NCBI GenBank assembly: GCA_963816985.1
Contig: CAWFMF010000004.1
Span: 3,534,001 to 3,598,000, forward strand
Reading direction: 5' to 3'
Origin: JAIVJM01 sp963816985
GTDB taxonomy: Bacteria; Acidobacteriota; Blastocatellia; Pyrinomonadales; Pyrinomonadaceae
DNA: 64,000 nt
The position numbers were made by a program, and so were the translations under genes. Under the pieces are notes generated by a model, which ran no database searches, was not told the origin of the DNA, and saw nothing but the letters and a program-made list of their open reading frames with translations. Below are positions 52,981 to 60,725 of this stretch, one piece after another (position 1 is the first letter of the stretch; the number at the start of each line of letters is the position of its first letter).

Positions 52981-54342
52981 ATGCCTGATTCGATTCTGAT
53001 TGTTGACGACGAGCGCGGGATACGCGAGACGCTGCGCGCCGTCCTCGAAGACGAGGGCTTCGAGACGGAGGCGGTGGCGACGGGCGAAGAGTGTCTGAAG
53101 GCCGTCGAGCGGCGGGCCTTCGGGTGCGTGCTGCTCGACGTGTGGCTCCCCGGCATGGACGGCCTTGAGACCTTAACGCGTTTGCGCGAGCGCGGCCCGG
53201 AGCCTTCGGTCGTGATGATTTCGGGGCACGGCAACATCGAGACGGCGGTGCGCGCGACGAAGCTCGGCGCGTTCGACTTCATCGAGAAGCCGCTCTCCAT
53301 CGAGAAGACCGTCCTCACCGTCCGCCACGCGCTCAGGCAGAGGGAACTCGAACGGGTCAACGCGGCTTTGAGCGAGAACCTGCGCAGCGAGTGGGTGATG
53401 GTCGGCGAGTCGGTGGCGATGCGCGCGCTGCGCAAGCAGATCGCTCTGGTCGCTCCGACCGACGGGCGCGTGCTCATCTACGGCGAGTCGGGGACGGGCA
53501 AGGAACTCGTCGCGCGGGCCATCCACGCGCGCTCGCTCCGCGCCTCCGCGCCCTTCGTCGAGCTGAACTGCTCGGCGGTTCCCGAAGAACTCATCGAGTC
53601 GGAACTCTTCGGCCACGTGCGCGGCGCGTTTACGGGCGCGACCGGCTCGAACCGAGGCAAGTTCGAACTGGCCGACGGCGCGACGCTCTTCCTCGACGAG
53701 GTGGGCGACATGAGCGCGCGGATGCAGGCCAAAGTCCTGCGCGTCCTCGAAGAGCAGCGCTTCGAGCCCGTCGGCTCGACGACGCCGATGCGCGTGGACG
53801 TGCGCGTCATCGCCGCCACCAACAAGCGGCTCGAACTCGAAATCGAGCGCGGCCTCTTCCGCTCAGACCTCCTCTACCGCCTCAACGTCATCCCCTTCGA
53901 GCTGCCCCCCTTGCGCGAGCGCGCCGAAGACATCCCCGCCCTCGTGGAGCACTTCAACCAAAAATTCTCGCTCGCCTACGGCAGGGAGCCGAAGCGCTTC
54001 GACGCCGAGGCGGTAGAGGCCCTGCGCGCCTACTCCTGGCCCGGCAACGTCCGCGAACTCCGCAACACGGTCGAGCGCGTCTGCATCATGCACGAGAAGA
54101 TGGAGGTCGGCGTCACAGACCTCCCGCCGCTCGGCGGCAGCGAGCCGCCCGCCGCCCCCTCGCGCTTCTCCTCCTTCAGGGACGCCAGCGAGGCCCACCA
54201 GCGCGACTTCATCCGCGCCAAACTCGCCGAGGCCGAAGGCAACGTCACCCGCGCCGCCGAGCTGATGGGCCTCGACCGCAGCCACCTCTACCGCCGCATG
54301 CGTGCCCTCGGAATTAAAATCCGCAACGAGCGCGAGAGCTGA
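52981..54342 (+). CDS. ntrX: Sigma-54-dependent response regulator NtrX
   Basis: A 453-aa regulator: receiver domain with the phosphorylation site in CVLLDVWLPGMDG and the K in ISGHGNIETAVRATKLGA/FIEKPL; AAA+ domain with Walker A GESGTGKELVARAIH, the sigma-54 contact GAFTGA, DEVGDMSARMQAKVLRVLEE and RVIAATNKRLE; and a C-terminal Fis-type HTH (LAEAEGNVTRAAELMGLDRS, HLYRRMRALGI). It would activate sigma-54 promoters once phosphorylated by the upstream NtrY-type kinase. The 106-nt spacer contains the reiterated-word palindrome rather than a separate gene, so cotranscription is likely. Confidence 0.93.
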   Translation: MPDSILIVDDERGIRETLRAVLEDEGFETEAVATGEECLKAVERRAFGCVLLDVWLPGMDGLETLTRLRERGPEPSVVMISGHGNIETAVRATKLGAFDFIEKPLSIEKTVLTVRHALRQRELERVNAALSENLRSEWVMVGESVAMRALRKQIALVAPTDGRVLIYGESGTGKELVARAIHARSLRASAPFVELNCSAVPEELIESELFGHVRGAFTGATGSNRGKFELADGATLFLDEVGDMSARMQAKVLRVLEEQRFEPVGSTTPMRVDVRVIAATNKRLELEIERGLFRSDLLYRLNVIPFELPPLRERAEDIPALVEHFNQKFSLAYGREPKRFDAEAVEALRAYSWPGNVRELRNTVERVCIMHEKMEVGVTDLPPLGGSEPPAAPSRFSSFRDASEAHQRDFIRAKLAEAEGNVTRAAELMGLDRSHLYRRMRALGIKIRNERES

Positions 54343-54511
54343 AAACTGCATCCAAAGAACTGTGCGCGGCGGCGGCGCAAACCTCCGGCGCGAGACCAGA
54401 GGGCCAGAGATTGCTTTTTCGCGCGAAGCCGTTTAAAGTGTACTGCCGCTTATAGTTAAGCGGGGCCAGTCGCGCGCGGGCCTGCGGCGCGTTTTTAGTT
54501 TAAGGGTAATA

Positions 54512-55675
54512 ATGGATTATACGACCAAAGAACTTTTGAAGCGGTACGCGAAGCTCGCGCTGGGGCAGCCATTCGCGCCGGTGCTTTTGAACATCCTCGT
54601 GACGAGCGTGTGCGACATGCGCTGCACGCACTGCTTCTTCACGGACGAGCTGGACGACCGCCCGCGCAAGAAGTTGCAGATGAAGACGCACGAAATCCAG
54701 AAGGTCTCGGAGACTCTGGGCGGCAACCTCGGTGTCCTCATCCTCGCGGGCGGCGAGCCCTTTACGCGCAAGGATTTGCCGGAGATCGTCCGCGCCTTCT
54801 ACGAGAACAATAAACTCGAATCCGTCTACCTCATGTCGAATGGGCAGATTCAGAAGCGCATCATCCCGGACGTGACGCGCATCCTCGAAGAGTGCCCGAA
54901 CTTGAACGTCGCCGTCGCCCTCGGCATTGACGGCCTCAAGGATCAGCACGAGAAGATTCGGCAGAAGCCCGGCTCGTGGGACATCGCCATTGACACGGCC
55001 CGGCAACTCCAAGCCATCAAGCGCGAGTACGGTCGGCTCGACATCCAGACGTGCACGTGTTTCATGAACACGAATCAGGACACGATCTTCGAGTGGTACG
55101 ATTTTCTGAAGTACGAACTGAGGCCCGACAAGGTCAACTTCAACTACATCCGTCCGCCCTCAGCCGACCCGAAGGAACTCGACATTGACCACGCGCGCTA
55201 CGCCAAGCTCGCGCGGATGATTGACGACGACTCGCGCCACGCCGCCATCAAGAACAACTACGGCGGCGACGCCGGTTACTTCAAGGCCGCGATTGATATC
55301 TACATGCACGGCCTCATTGACAAGGCGCAGCAGGAGCAGAAGGCGCAGATGACTTGCTACGCAGGCACAGCCGGCGCGGTCATCTATGACGAGGGGACGG
55401 TCTCTTCGTGCGAGAACAAGTCTTCGGTCGGCAACCTCCGCGACCACGAATGGAACTTCCAGTCGCTCTGGCGCTCGGAGGCGATGAAGGCGCGCCGCAA
55501 GGAGGCGAAGGACGGCTGCTTCTGCACGCACGAGTCGAACAGCTACTATCCGAGTCTGCCGTTCAACCCGAAGCATCTCATCCAGATTAAGCGTCTGGAG
55601 CGCGAGATGCGGAAGTCGCGCAAAGAGATTGAGCGGCAGGAGGCCGAGCACGACGGCCTCACCGTCAAGGCTTAA
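54512..55675 (+). CDS. Radical SAM protein with C-terminal Cys-rich domain
   Basis: A 387-aa protein. The radical SAM cluster motif is CDMRCTHCF (CxxxCxxC) at residues about 34-41, followed by LGGNLGVLILAGGEPFTRKD (GGEP) and the LGIDGLKDQHEKIR region. The C-terminal part has CYAGTAGAVIYDEGTVSSCE and GCFCTHESN, like a SPASM/twitch auxiliary cluster. It is of a type seen next to lipid or peptide modification genes; the downstream gene is a MGDG-synthase-like glycosyltransferase, 92 nt away. The reaction is not known. Confidence 0.88.
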   Translation: MDYTTKELLKRYAKLALGQPFAPVLLNILVTSVCDMRCTHCFFTDELDDRPRKKLQMKTHEIQKVSETLGGNLGVLILAGGEPFTRKDLPEIVRAFYENNKLESVYLMSNGQIQKRIIPDVTRILEECPNLNVAVALGIDGLKDQHEKIRQKPGSWDIAIDTARQLQAIKREYGRLDIQTCTCFMNTNQDTIFEWYDFLKYELRPDKVNFNYIRPPSADPKELDIDHARYAKLARMIDDDSRHAAIKNNYGGDAGYFKAAIDIYMHGLIDKAQQEQKAQMTCYAGTAGAVIYDEGTVSSCENKSSVGNLRDHEWNFQSLWRSEAMKARRKEAKDGCFCTHESNSYYPSLPFNPKHLIQIKRLEREMRKSRKEIERQEAEHDGLTVKA

Positions 55676-55683
55676 AAGCAGTG

Positions 55684-55760
55684 GTCAGATGCCAGATGTC
55701 AGATGTTAGTAAGAACGGCTTGCACCTTACTAACATCTGACATCTAGCATTCAGCATCTA
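55684..55760. repeat. Reiterated-word palindrome, CAGATGTCAGATGT type
   Basis: GTCAGATGCCAGATGTCAGA and TGTTAGTAAG face CTTACTAACATCTGACATCT and AGCATTCAGCATCT, around the centre AACGGCTTGCAC. The 20-bp inner stem is perfect. It sits between the radical SAM and glycosyltransferase genes, just before the latter's start. Confidence 0.85.
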
Positions 55761-55766
55761 AATTCT

Positions 55767-56969
55767 ATGCTTCGAGAACGAGTCCCGAAAATTCTCATCA
55801 TCTCGTCCGACACGGGCGGAGGCCACCGTTCGGCTGCCGCCGCGATTGTGGCCGGGGTGCAGAAGTTTTTCCACGGCGACTCCTACGCCGTCCGCGTCGT
55901 GCGCGCCATCGAAGAGTCGCACTCGGTGACGGAGAAGCTCGTCCGCTTCTACAACTGGGTGCTGCGCCACCGCCAGCACTGGATGAAGTACCTCTACTGG
56001 GCCGTCAACCGCTTCCGCCCCGAAAAGAGCAACTTCTTCTACCGGCGCAGCGTCGGCTACGCGACGGAGCTGTTCGAGCGCTGGTGCCCGCACGTCGTCG
56101 TCAGCGTCCACCCCTTAACGCAGCACTTCTTTGCGCGGCTCCTCAAGGAACTCGGACTGGCCGATAAGATACCGCTCGTCACGGTCGTCACAGACCCCTG
56201 CTACGGCTTCTGGCGCGGGTGGGCTTGCGACGACGTGACGCTCTACCTCGTCGCGAGCGAGGAAGCGCAGCGGCAGTTGATTGACTACGGCGTCGCGCCG
56301 GAGCGCATCAAGGTTTCGGGGATGCCGGTGCATCCGAAGTTCGAGTTCCCGGACGAACTGGCGGCGCAGGCCGCTCGCCGCGCGCTCGGACTCGACCCGC
56401 AGAAGTTCACCGTCTTCGTCAACGCCGGTTGGGTCGGCGGCGGCAACATCCCGCAAATCTTCCGCGAACTGGTGCGCGGCGACTTGAACGTGCAGGCCAT
56501 CTTCCTCGCCGGTCGCAACGAAGAGCTGCGCGCCGAGGCAGAGTCCTTAGCATTGGTCGCCAACTTCCCCGTCAAGGTCATCGGCTACTCGGAGCAGATT
56601 GAAGACCTGATGCGCGCCGCCAACGTGATGGTCTCGAAGCTCGGCGGGCTGACGACCTTCGAGGCGCTCGCCTGCCGCCTTCCCATCATCGCCGACGCGA
56701 CCACGCCGCCGATGCCGCAGGAGTCCGGCGCGGCCACCATGCTCGACACGCGCGGCGCGGGCGTGCTCCTGCGCCGCCCCTCGGACATCGTCCCCGTCGT
56801 CCGGCGGATGGTCGAAGACTTGCCCTACTACGCCTCTCTGCGCGCCGCCACCGCCGGGCTCGCCATCCCCGACGCGACCCGCCGCATCGTCGAGGAGATC
56901 GCCGCCCTCATCCCCGCGCCCGTGTTGGCGCAGGAAGAGCCCGCTCCCGTCGAACTCGGCCCGGCCTGA
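55767..56969 (+). CDS. MGDG-synthase/UgtP-like glycosyltransferase (GT28)
   Basis: A 400-aa GT-B glycosyltransferase. The N-terminal domain begins KILIISSDTGGGHRSAA (the GGGH acceptor-side motif of MurG/MGDG synthases), with the lipid-facing WVLRHRQHWMKYLYW and VVSVHPLTQHFFARLLKELG; the C-terminal donor domain has VFVNAGWVGGGNIPQ, DLMRAANVMVSKLGGLTTFE and LPIIADATTPPMPQESG. These enzymes glycosylate diacylglycerol or similar lipids at the inner membrane face. Product sugar and lipid are not decided. It is probably expressed with the upstream radical SAM gene. It has a short Pro/Glu tail. Confidence 0.88.
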   Translation: MLRERVPKILIISSDTGGGHRSAAAAIVAGVQKFFHGDSYAVRVVRAIEESHSVTEKLVRFYNWVLRHRQHWMKYLYWAVNRFRPEKSNFFYRRSVGYATELFERWCPHVVVSVHPLTQHFFARLLKELGLADKIPLVTVVTDPCYGFWRGWACDDVTLYLVASEEAQRQLIDYGVAPERIKVSGMPVHPKFEFPDELAAQAARRALGLDPQKFTVFVNAGWVGGGNIPQIFRELVRGDLNVQAIFLAGRNEELRAEAESLALVANFPVKVIGYSEQIEDLMRAANVMVSKLGGLTTFEALACRLPIIADATTPPMPQESGAATMLDTRGAGVLLRRPSDIVPVVRRMVEDLPYYASLRAATAGLAIPDATRRIVEEIAALIPAPVLAQEEPAPVELGPA

Positions 56970-57104
56970 AATCCCGCCCCAAGTTGACGCACCCCGGCGT
57001 TTAAGCTTTAATCAACCACAGAGTTCTATTCACTAAAAAAGATAGACGGCCAGCGCATCCACTCGACGGGTGCGCCGGGGCGTGTCAACGGGAGACGTGG
57101 GGCT

Positions 57105-57854
57105 TTGAGTCTTCTTCTCGAAGGGAAGTGCGCTTTCATCACCGGCGGGACGCGCGGCATCGGCGCGGCGCTCTGCGAAGTCTTCGCGCGCGAAGGCGCG
57201 GACGTGGCCTTCAACTACCACTCGCGCGACGACCTCGCCGAGGAGACGAAGGAGAAAATCAAGGCGCACGGGCGGCGCGCGCTCGGCTTCAAAATCCCGA
57301 TCACCGACCGCCTCGGCTTGAAGAAGATGGCGCGCGAGCTGGTCGAGGCTTGGGGCCGCATAGACATCCTCGTCAACAACGCCGCCATCAACCGCGGCGA
57401 CAACTTCGCCACCACCACCGACCGCGCGTGGGACGAGGTCATCAACACGAACGTCCATAGCCTCTTCGCCGTCACCAAGCCCATCTTCAAGCAGATGATG
57501 CGCAAGCGCAAAGGTTCGATCCTCAACATCACCTCCATCGGCGCGATACGCGCGCTGCCGACCTCCGTCCACTACGCGACCTCGAAGGCCGCGATGATCG
57601 GCTTCACCAAATGCCTCTCGCGCGAGGCCGCCGCCTTCGGCGTCTCGGTCAACGCCATCGCCGCAGGGATTTTCAACACCGAGCTGGCCGAAGCGCTCCC
57701 CGAACGTCTCCTCCAGATGCACGACTTCTGGGCCGCCAGCGGGCGCAAAGGCGAGCCGCGCGAACTCGCCGAGTTCGCCGCCTTCATGGTCAGCGACCGC
57801 AACAGCTTCATGAACGGCGAAGTCGTCATCGTTGACGGCGGGGCCGTCACCTAA
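57105..57854 (+). CDS. SDR family oxidoreductase (FabG-like)
   Basis: A 249-aa short-chain dehydrogenase from a TTG at 57105 (GGGAG upstream). Classical motifs: FITGGTRGIGAALCEVFAR (NAD(P)-binding TGxxxGIG), DILVNNAAINRGD (NNAA), the catalytic Ser in ILNITSIGAIRALP and YATSK (YxxxK), then the C-terminal FMNGEVVIVDGG. Length and end are those of 3-oxoacyl-ACP reductase-like enzymes, but such proteins act on many substrates. No adjacent acyl-carrier or synthase genes are present to support fatty acid synthesis, so I do not use fabG. Confidence 0.85.
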   Translation: MSLLLEGKCAFITGGTRGIGAALCEVFAREGADVAFNYHSRDDLAEETKEKIKAHGRRALGFKIPITDRLGLKKMARELVEAWGRIDILVNNAAINRGDNFATTTDRAWDEVINTNVHSLFAVTKPIFKQMMRKRKGSILNITSIGAIRALPTSVHYATSKAAMIGFTKCLSREAAAFGVSVNAIAAGIFNTELAEALPERLLQMHDFWAASGRKGEPRELAEFAAFMVSDRNSFMNGEVVIVDGGAVT

Positions 57855-57861
57855 AAACAGA

Positions 57862-57934
57862 ACCGCGAGCGGTCTTTCGGGCGGGTTAACGTTGACGATG
57901 CTCAACCCGCTCGCTACCGCCCGCGGTACTGTTT
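57862..57934. repeat. Dispersed hairpin repeat, copy 2
   Basis: Two short palindromes in tandem: AACCGCGAGCGGTC, then GCGGGTTAACG facing CTCAACCCGCTC and CCGCCCGCGGTACTGTTT. It matches the 22536-22591 element over about 55 nt with a few substitutions, and lies just after the SDR stop. Confidence 0.75.
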
Positions 57935-57970
57935 GTTCGATATCCCTCTGTCTGAACGAACGCCGCAGTT

Positions 57971-57989
57971 GAAAATGAATGTCATTATT
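57971..57989 (+). promoter_or_regulatory. Fur-box-like site upstream of the ferritin-like gene
   Basis: GAAAATGAATGTCATTATT matches 14 of 19 positions of the classical Fur consensus GATAATGATAATCATTATC and keeps the dyad symmetry (AATGA/TCATT). It lies 27 nt upstream of the -35 box and 118 nt upstream of the start codon of an iron-storage-type gene. An iron regulator site is plausible by position and sequence, though not shown. Ferritin genes may be activated directly or indirectly by Fur. Confidence 0.55.
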
Positions 57990-58015
57990 AAGTCTTTTAT
58001 TTGCAAAGTTTAGGC

Positions 58016-58044
58016 TTGACAGACGGGAGTCCTGTCTTTATCAT
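58016..58044 (+). promoter_or_regulatory. Sigma-70 promoter of the ferritin-like gene
   Basis: TTGACA (58016-58021, perfect) and TATCAT (58039-58044, 5 of 6) are separated by 17 nt. The -35 end and spacer contain a short inverted repeat (GACAG at 58018-58022 and CTGTC at 58032-58036) that could be an operator. The start codon of the ferritin-like gene is 63 nt downstream of the -10 box, leaving room for a transcribed leader of about 55 nt. Confidence 0.7.
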
Positions 58045-58106
58045 CGCCGTGTTTTCAAAGACAACCTTATTCCGAGTGTGAGACAGGCTTTTCCACGGAG
58101 GCGACG

Positions 58107-58568
58107 ATGGCAAACACGGAGTTAATTGATAATCTCAACCGCGCGCTCGGCCTTGAGCTGGCGGGCGTGATTCAGTACATGCAGCACAGCTTTCTGGTGA
58201 CGGGGCCGGAGCGCGAAGTCTTCCGTTCCTTCTTCCGCGAGATGAGCGAAGAGTCGCGCGACCACGCCGCCATCCTCGGCGATAAGATCGTCGCCCACGG
58301 CGGCGTCCCGACGGTCGAGCCGGGCGACATCCGCCAGTCAATCGAGCTAACCGAGATGCTGCGCCAGGACCTCGAATTGGAGAGAACCGCGATGGAGGCT
58401 TACGTCGCCGCGTGGAAGTCCTGCACGGACGCCGAACTCGGCACGCGCTTCCTCCTCGAAGAGCGCATCGCCCAAGAGCAGCGGCACATCGAGGAGTTCG
58501 AGAAGCTGACCTCGGAGCGCCGCGCGAACGTCACGAAGCAGAAAATCACGCTGCGTCAAATTAGTTAG
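58107..58568 (+). CDS. Ferritin-like (bacterioferritin/Dps-type) diiron protein
   Basis: A 153-aa four-helix protein; GGAGG precedes the ATG. Diiron ligands in ferritin order are apparent: LGLELAGVIQYMQHSF (Glu), EMSEESRDHAAILGDKI (ExxH), DLELERTAMEAY (Glu) and EERIAQEQRHIEEFEKL (ExxH). The length and ExxH spacing fit bacterioferritin-type proteins. A possible heme-binding Met at the expected site is not evident. It likely stores or detoxifies iron. A strong sigma-70 promoter and a Fur-box-like site lie upstream, and a strong terminator downstream, so it is a monocistronic gene with probable iron control. Confidence 0.85.
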   Translation: MANTELIDNLNRALGLELAGVIQYMQHSFLVTGPEREVFRSFFREMSEESRDHAAILGDKIVAHGGVPTVEPGDIRQSIELTEMLRQDLELERTAMEAYVAAWKSCTDAELGTRFLLEERIAQEQRHIEEFEKLTSERRANVTKQKITLRQIS

Positions 58569-58592
58569 GAACCAAAGAGGCAGGAAAGGGAA

Positions 58593-58638
58593 AAGGCTTG
58601 GGCGGCTTTCAACGTGAAAGCCGCCCAAGCCTTTTTTT
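58593..58638. terminator. Bidirectional intrinsic terminator
   Basis: An 18-bp perfect stem (AAGGCTTGGGCGGCTTTC with its complement) around AACGT is followed by seven T on the plus strand. It starts 25 nt after the ferritin-like stop and lies 18 nt from the stop of the converging gene, for which the opposite side gives four T. Confidence 0.93.
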
Positions 58639-58656
58639 ATCGCTTAGATTCTTAAC

Positions 58657-58950
58657 TCAGGCCAGCGTCGGGAGTTGGATGACCTGCGCCGTCTTCAACG
58701 GCTGACCCGCTTCGCCGCGACGGCGGTTAATGCGGTGGCGCGCGACCGTGACGGCGCGGTGCAGTTCGTCGAGCTGTTCGGCGTCGAGGCGGATGGTCTT
58801 CTGCGCGCACCAGCCGAGACCTTCCGTCCAGACAGAGTGCCGGAGCGCGACCACGTCTTCGCCGCCGCGCTGCTCCAAGACGACCTCGACCCTCTGGTCT
58901 TCGCGCGCGGAGGGGAGGACTTTCAAGACCGCCGTGTTGTTCGTCTGCAT
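58657..58950 (-). CDS. Small conserved PC4-like protein of unknown function
   Basis: The product is 97 aa. The ATG at 58950 is chosen because upstream codons to 59214 have no coding character and are out of the compositional trend. The protein begins QTNNTAVLKVLPSARE, continues with beta-strands (QRVEVVLEQRGGEDVVALR, HSVWTEGLGWCAQKTIRLD) and ends with a helix (EQLDELHRAVTVARHRINRR). The layout, with strands leading to K-T-I-R-L then a C-terminal helix, resembles PC4-type single-stranded DNA-binding folds, but I would not assign function. It converges on the ferritin-like gene. Confidence 0.6.
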   Translation of the reverse strand: MQTNNTAVLKVLPSAREDQRVEVVLEQRGGEDVVALRHSVWTEGLGWCAQKTIRLDAEQLDELHRAVTVARHRINRRRGEAGQPLKTAQVIQLPTLA

Positions 58951-59105
58951 GCTCTTGGTAAAACTCCTTCGGGGAACGACTTTCGGCCTGAAATCGTTTT
59001 CAAAAACGGGGCGAAATTGAAAACCAATTTCAACTAGCATTATCGGCGAGCCGGGGATTTCTGTCAAGAGATTCTTTACCCCAAGCGAAGAAATTTTTTG
59101 ATTCT

Positions 59106-60146
59106 TCAGCCGGACGGCGAATTTTTCTCCAAAGCCGCGAGGCGGGCTTCGAGGGCGCGGATGGTTCGTTGCATCTCGCCGAGCCGCCGGAAGGCGGCGG
59201 TCGAGCGGAGCCACTCGCGGTTGTCGAAGGCGGGGATGCCGGAGAGGACTTTCCCGTTGGGGACGTTGTGGCTCGTCGCGCTCTTGGCCGTGAGCACCAC
59301 GTCGTCGCCGATGGTGAGATGCCCGGCGACGCCGACTTGGCCCGCGAGGATGACGCGCCGCCCGACGTGCGAGCTGCCCGCGAGCCCGACCTGCGCGCAG
59401 AGGAGCGAGTCTTCGCCGACCGTGCAGGAGTGGCCAATCTGGACGAGGTTATCAATCTTGACGCCGCGCGCGATGCGCGTCTCGCCGACCGAGGCGCAGT
59501 CAATCGTCGTCCCCGCGCCGATCTCCACGTCGTCTTCGATGACGACCCTCCCGGTCTGCGGAATCTTGAGCCAGCGGCCCTCCTCGTCCTTCGCGTAGCC
59601 GAACCCGTCCGAGCCGACGACGACGTTGTTGTGGATGCGGACGCGCTCGCCGACGAGCGTGCCTTCGCGCAGGGCGACGCCGGAGTGGAGGACGGAATCA
59701 GCGCCGACGCGCACGCCGTCGTAGACGGTGACGTTCGGGTGGATGTGGACGCGTTCGCCGATCAACACGTCGCGCCCGATGACGGCGCACGCGCCGACGC
59801 GGACGCCCGCGCCGAGGCGGGCCGTGGGGTCAACGGAGGCGGCGGGGTGGATGAAGGGCTCGAAGTCGGGTTCGGGGTGGAAGAGCCGGAGCGCGCGCGT
59901 GTAGGCGAGGTAGGGGTCGCGCGTCCGCAGGAGGGTGATGTCCGCGCGGTCGGTCTCGACGCCCTCGCCGACGAAGACCGCCGAGGCGCGCGTCGTCTGG
60001 AGGCGCGGCGTGTAGCGCGGGTTGGCGAGGAAGGTGACGTGTCCCGCTTCGGCCTCGTCGAGCCCGGCTGCGCCCGTAATCTCGATGTCGGAGTGCTCGG
60101 CTTCGATGTTTGCGCCCGTCTCGCGGGCAAGGTCTGATAGTTTCAT
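59106..60146 (-). CDS. lpxD: UDP-3-O-(3-hydroxymyristoyl)glucosamine N-acyltransferase
   Basis: A 346-aa LpxD. The N-terminal uridine-binding domain (MKLSDLARETGANIE to DPYLAYTRALRLF) is followed by a left-handed beta-helix of hexapeptide repeats (VGACAVIGRDVLIGERVHIH, IHNNVVVGSDGFGYA) and a C-terminal helix (LGEMQRTIRALEARLAALEK). The catalytic His lies in NLVQIGHSCTVGED. It catalyses the third step of lipid A synthesis, adding the N-linked acyl chain in the cytoplasm. Its start overlaps the upstream membrane protein stop by 4 bp, so the two are coupled. With the heptose genes it supports an LPS-bearing outer membrane. Confidence 0.93.
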   Translation of the reverse strand: MKLSDLARETGANIEAEHSDIEITGAAGLDEAEAGHVTFLANPRYTPRLQTTRASAVFVGEGVETDRADITLLRTRDPYLAYTRALRLFHPEPDFEPFIHPAASVDPTARLGAGVRVGACAVIGRDVLIGERVHIHPNVTVYDGVRVGADSVLHSGVALREGTLVGERVRIHNNVVVGSDGFGYAKDEEGRWLKIPQTGRVVIEDDVEIGAGTTIDCASVGETRIARGVKIDNLVQIGHSCTVGEDSLLCAQVGLAGSSHVGRRVILAGQVGVAGHLTIGDDVVLTAKSATSHNVPNGKVLSGIPAFDNREWLRSTAAFRRLGEMQRTIRALEARLAALEKNSPSG

Positions 60147-60706
60147 GGCGAAAGATTAAATCCGTGTGTGGGTCGTTTGAAAGTCGCCCGGTTAAACGCC
60201 GGCGGTAGATTCAGGCCGAGTCGGCGGCTTCGTCCGCTAGCGTTTTCTTCTTCTTCTTCTTCTTCTTCTTCTTCGCGCTCGTCGCGCTCGAACATTCTCC
60301 TGAGATGCGAGAAGTATGCAAGCGCGAGAATCATGCCCTCGGTCGTGCCGTAGAGCAGGAAGAGGAAGCTGGGCCAGCTCGACGAGACGTAGAAAGGCGT
60401 GAGCAGCCCGGCGAAGAGTGTCGCGACGTAGCAGGTGAGGTAGAAGGTTCTCCCCCATCTGCGACCGAGGCAGAGGCCGACCGCGCCGACGAGCCCCACG
60501 ATGTCTATGATGACCCAGAGCACGTACACATTCTGTTCGGAAAAGAAGACGCCCGCCTCCATGCCGTCCATCACACTCCCGCTCGTGACGAAGTACTGTT
60601 GCAGTTCGGGCGGAAGATAAACGTCGGTCAGGTCGCGGACGACGTATCCAGCGAACAGGAGGAGTTGATTGGCGATGACGAGGAGGCGGAACTGTTGGCG
60701 GGTCAA
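60143..60706 (-). CDS. Four-helix membrane protein with poly-Glu tail, unknown function
   Basis: The product is 187 aa from a TTG at 60706, with GGAGGAGAAG just upstream. Predicted membrane segments: RLLVIANQLLLFAGYVV, VLWVIIDIVGLVGAVGLCLG, FYLTCYVATLFAGLLTPF and SFLFLLYGTTEGMILALAYF. The cytoplasmic-looking tail has a run of about ten glutamates encoded by ten tandem TTC/GAA triplets (60245-60274), then a basic, Pro-rich end. No family recognised. It lies between priA and lpxD and overlaps lpxD by 4 bp; envelope function is possible. Confidence 0.72.
   Translation of the reverse strand: MTRQQFRLLVIANQLLLFAGYVVRDLTDVYLPPELQQYFVTSGSVMDGMEAGVFFSEQNVYVLWVIIDIVGLVGAVGLCLGRRWGRTFYLTCYVATLFAGLLTPFYVSSSWPSFLFLLYGTTEGMILALAYFSHLRRMFERDEREEEEEEEEEENASGRSRRLGLNLPPAFNRATFKRPTHGFNLSP
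60245..60274. repeat. (TTC)10 triplet microsatellite encoding poly-Glu
   Basis: Ten uninterrupted TTC triplets, read as GAA (Glu) on the minus strand, fall in the C-terminal tail of the membrane protein. Slippage in triplets would alter the length of the acidic run without shifting the frame. Confidence 0.95.
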
Positions 60707-60725
60707 GGTACTTCTCCTCCGAGCT

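Noticed and set aside
58951..59214. Upstream extension of the small PC4-like gene to 59214
   Set aside because: The extension is basic, Pro-rich, and overlaps the lpxD 3' end; coding character begins at the ATG at 58950.
60245..60274. The triplet tract as a frame-switching phase-variation site
   Set aside because: The unit is 3 nt, so gain or loss keeps the frame; on/off switching is not expected.
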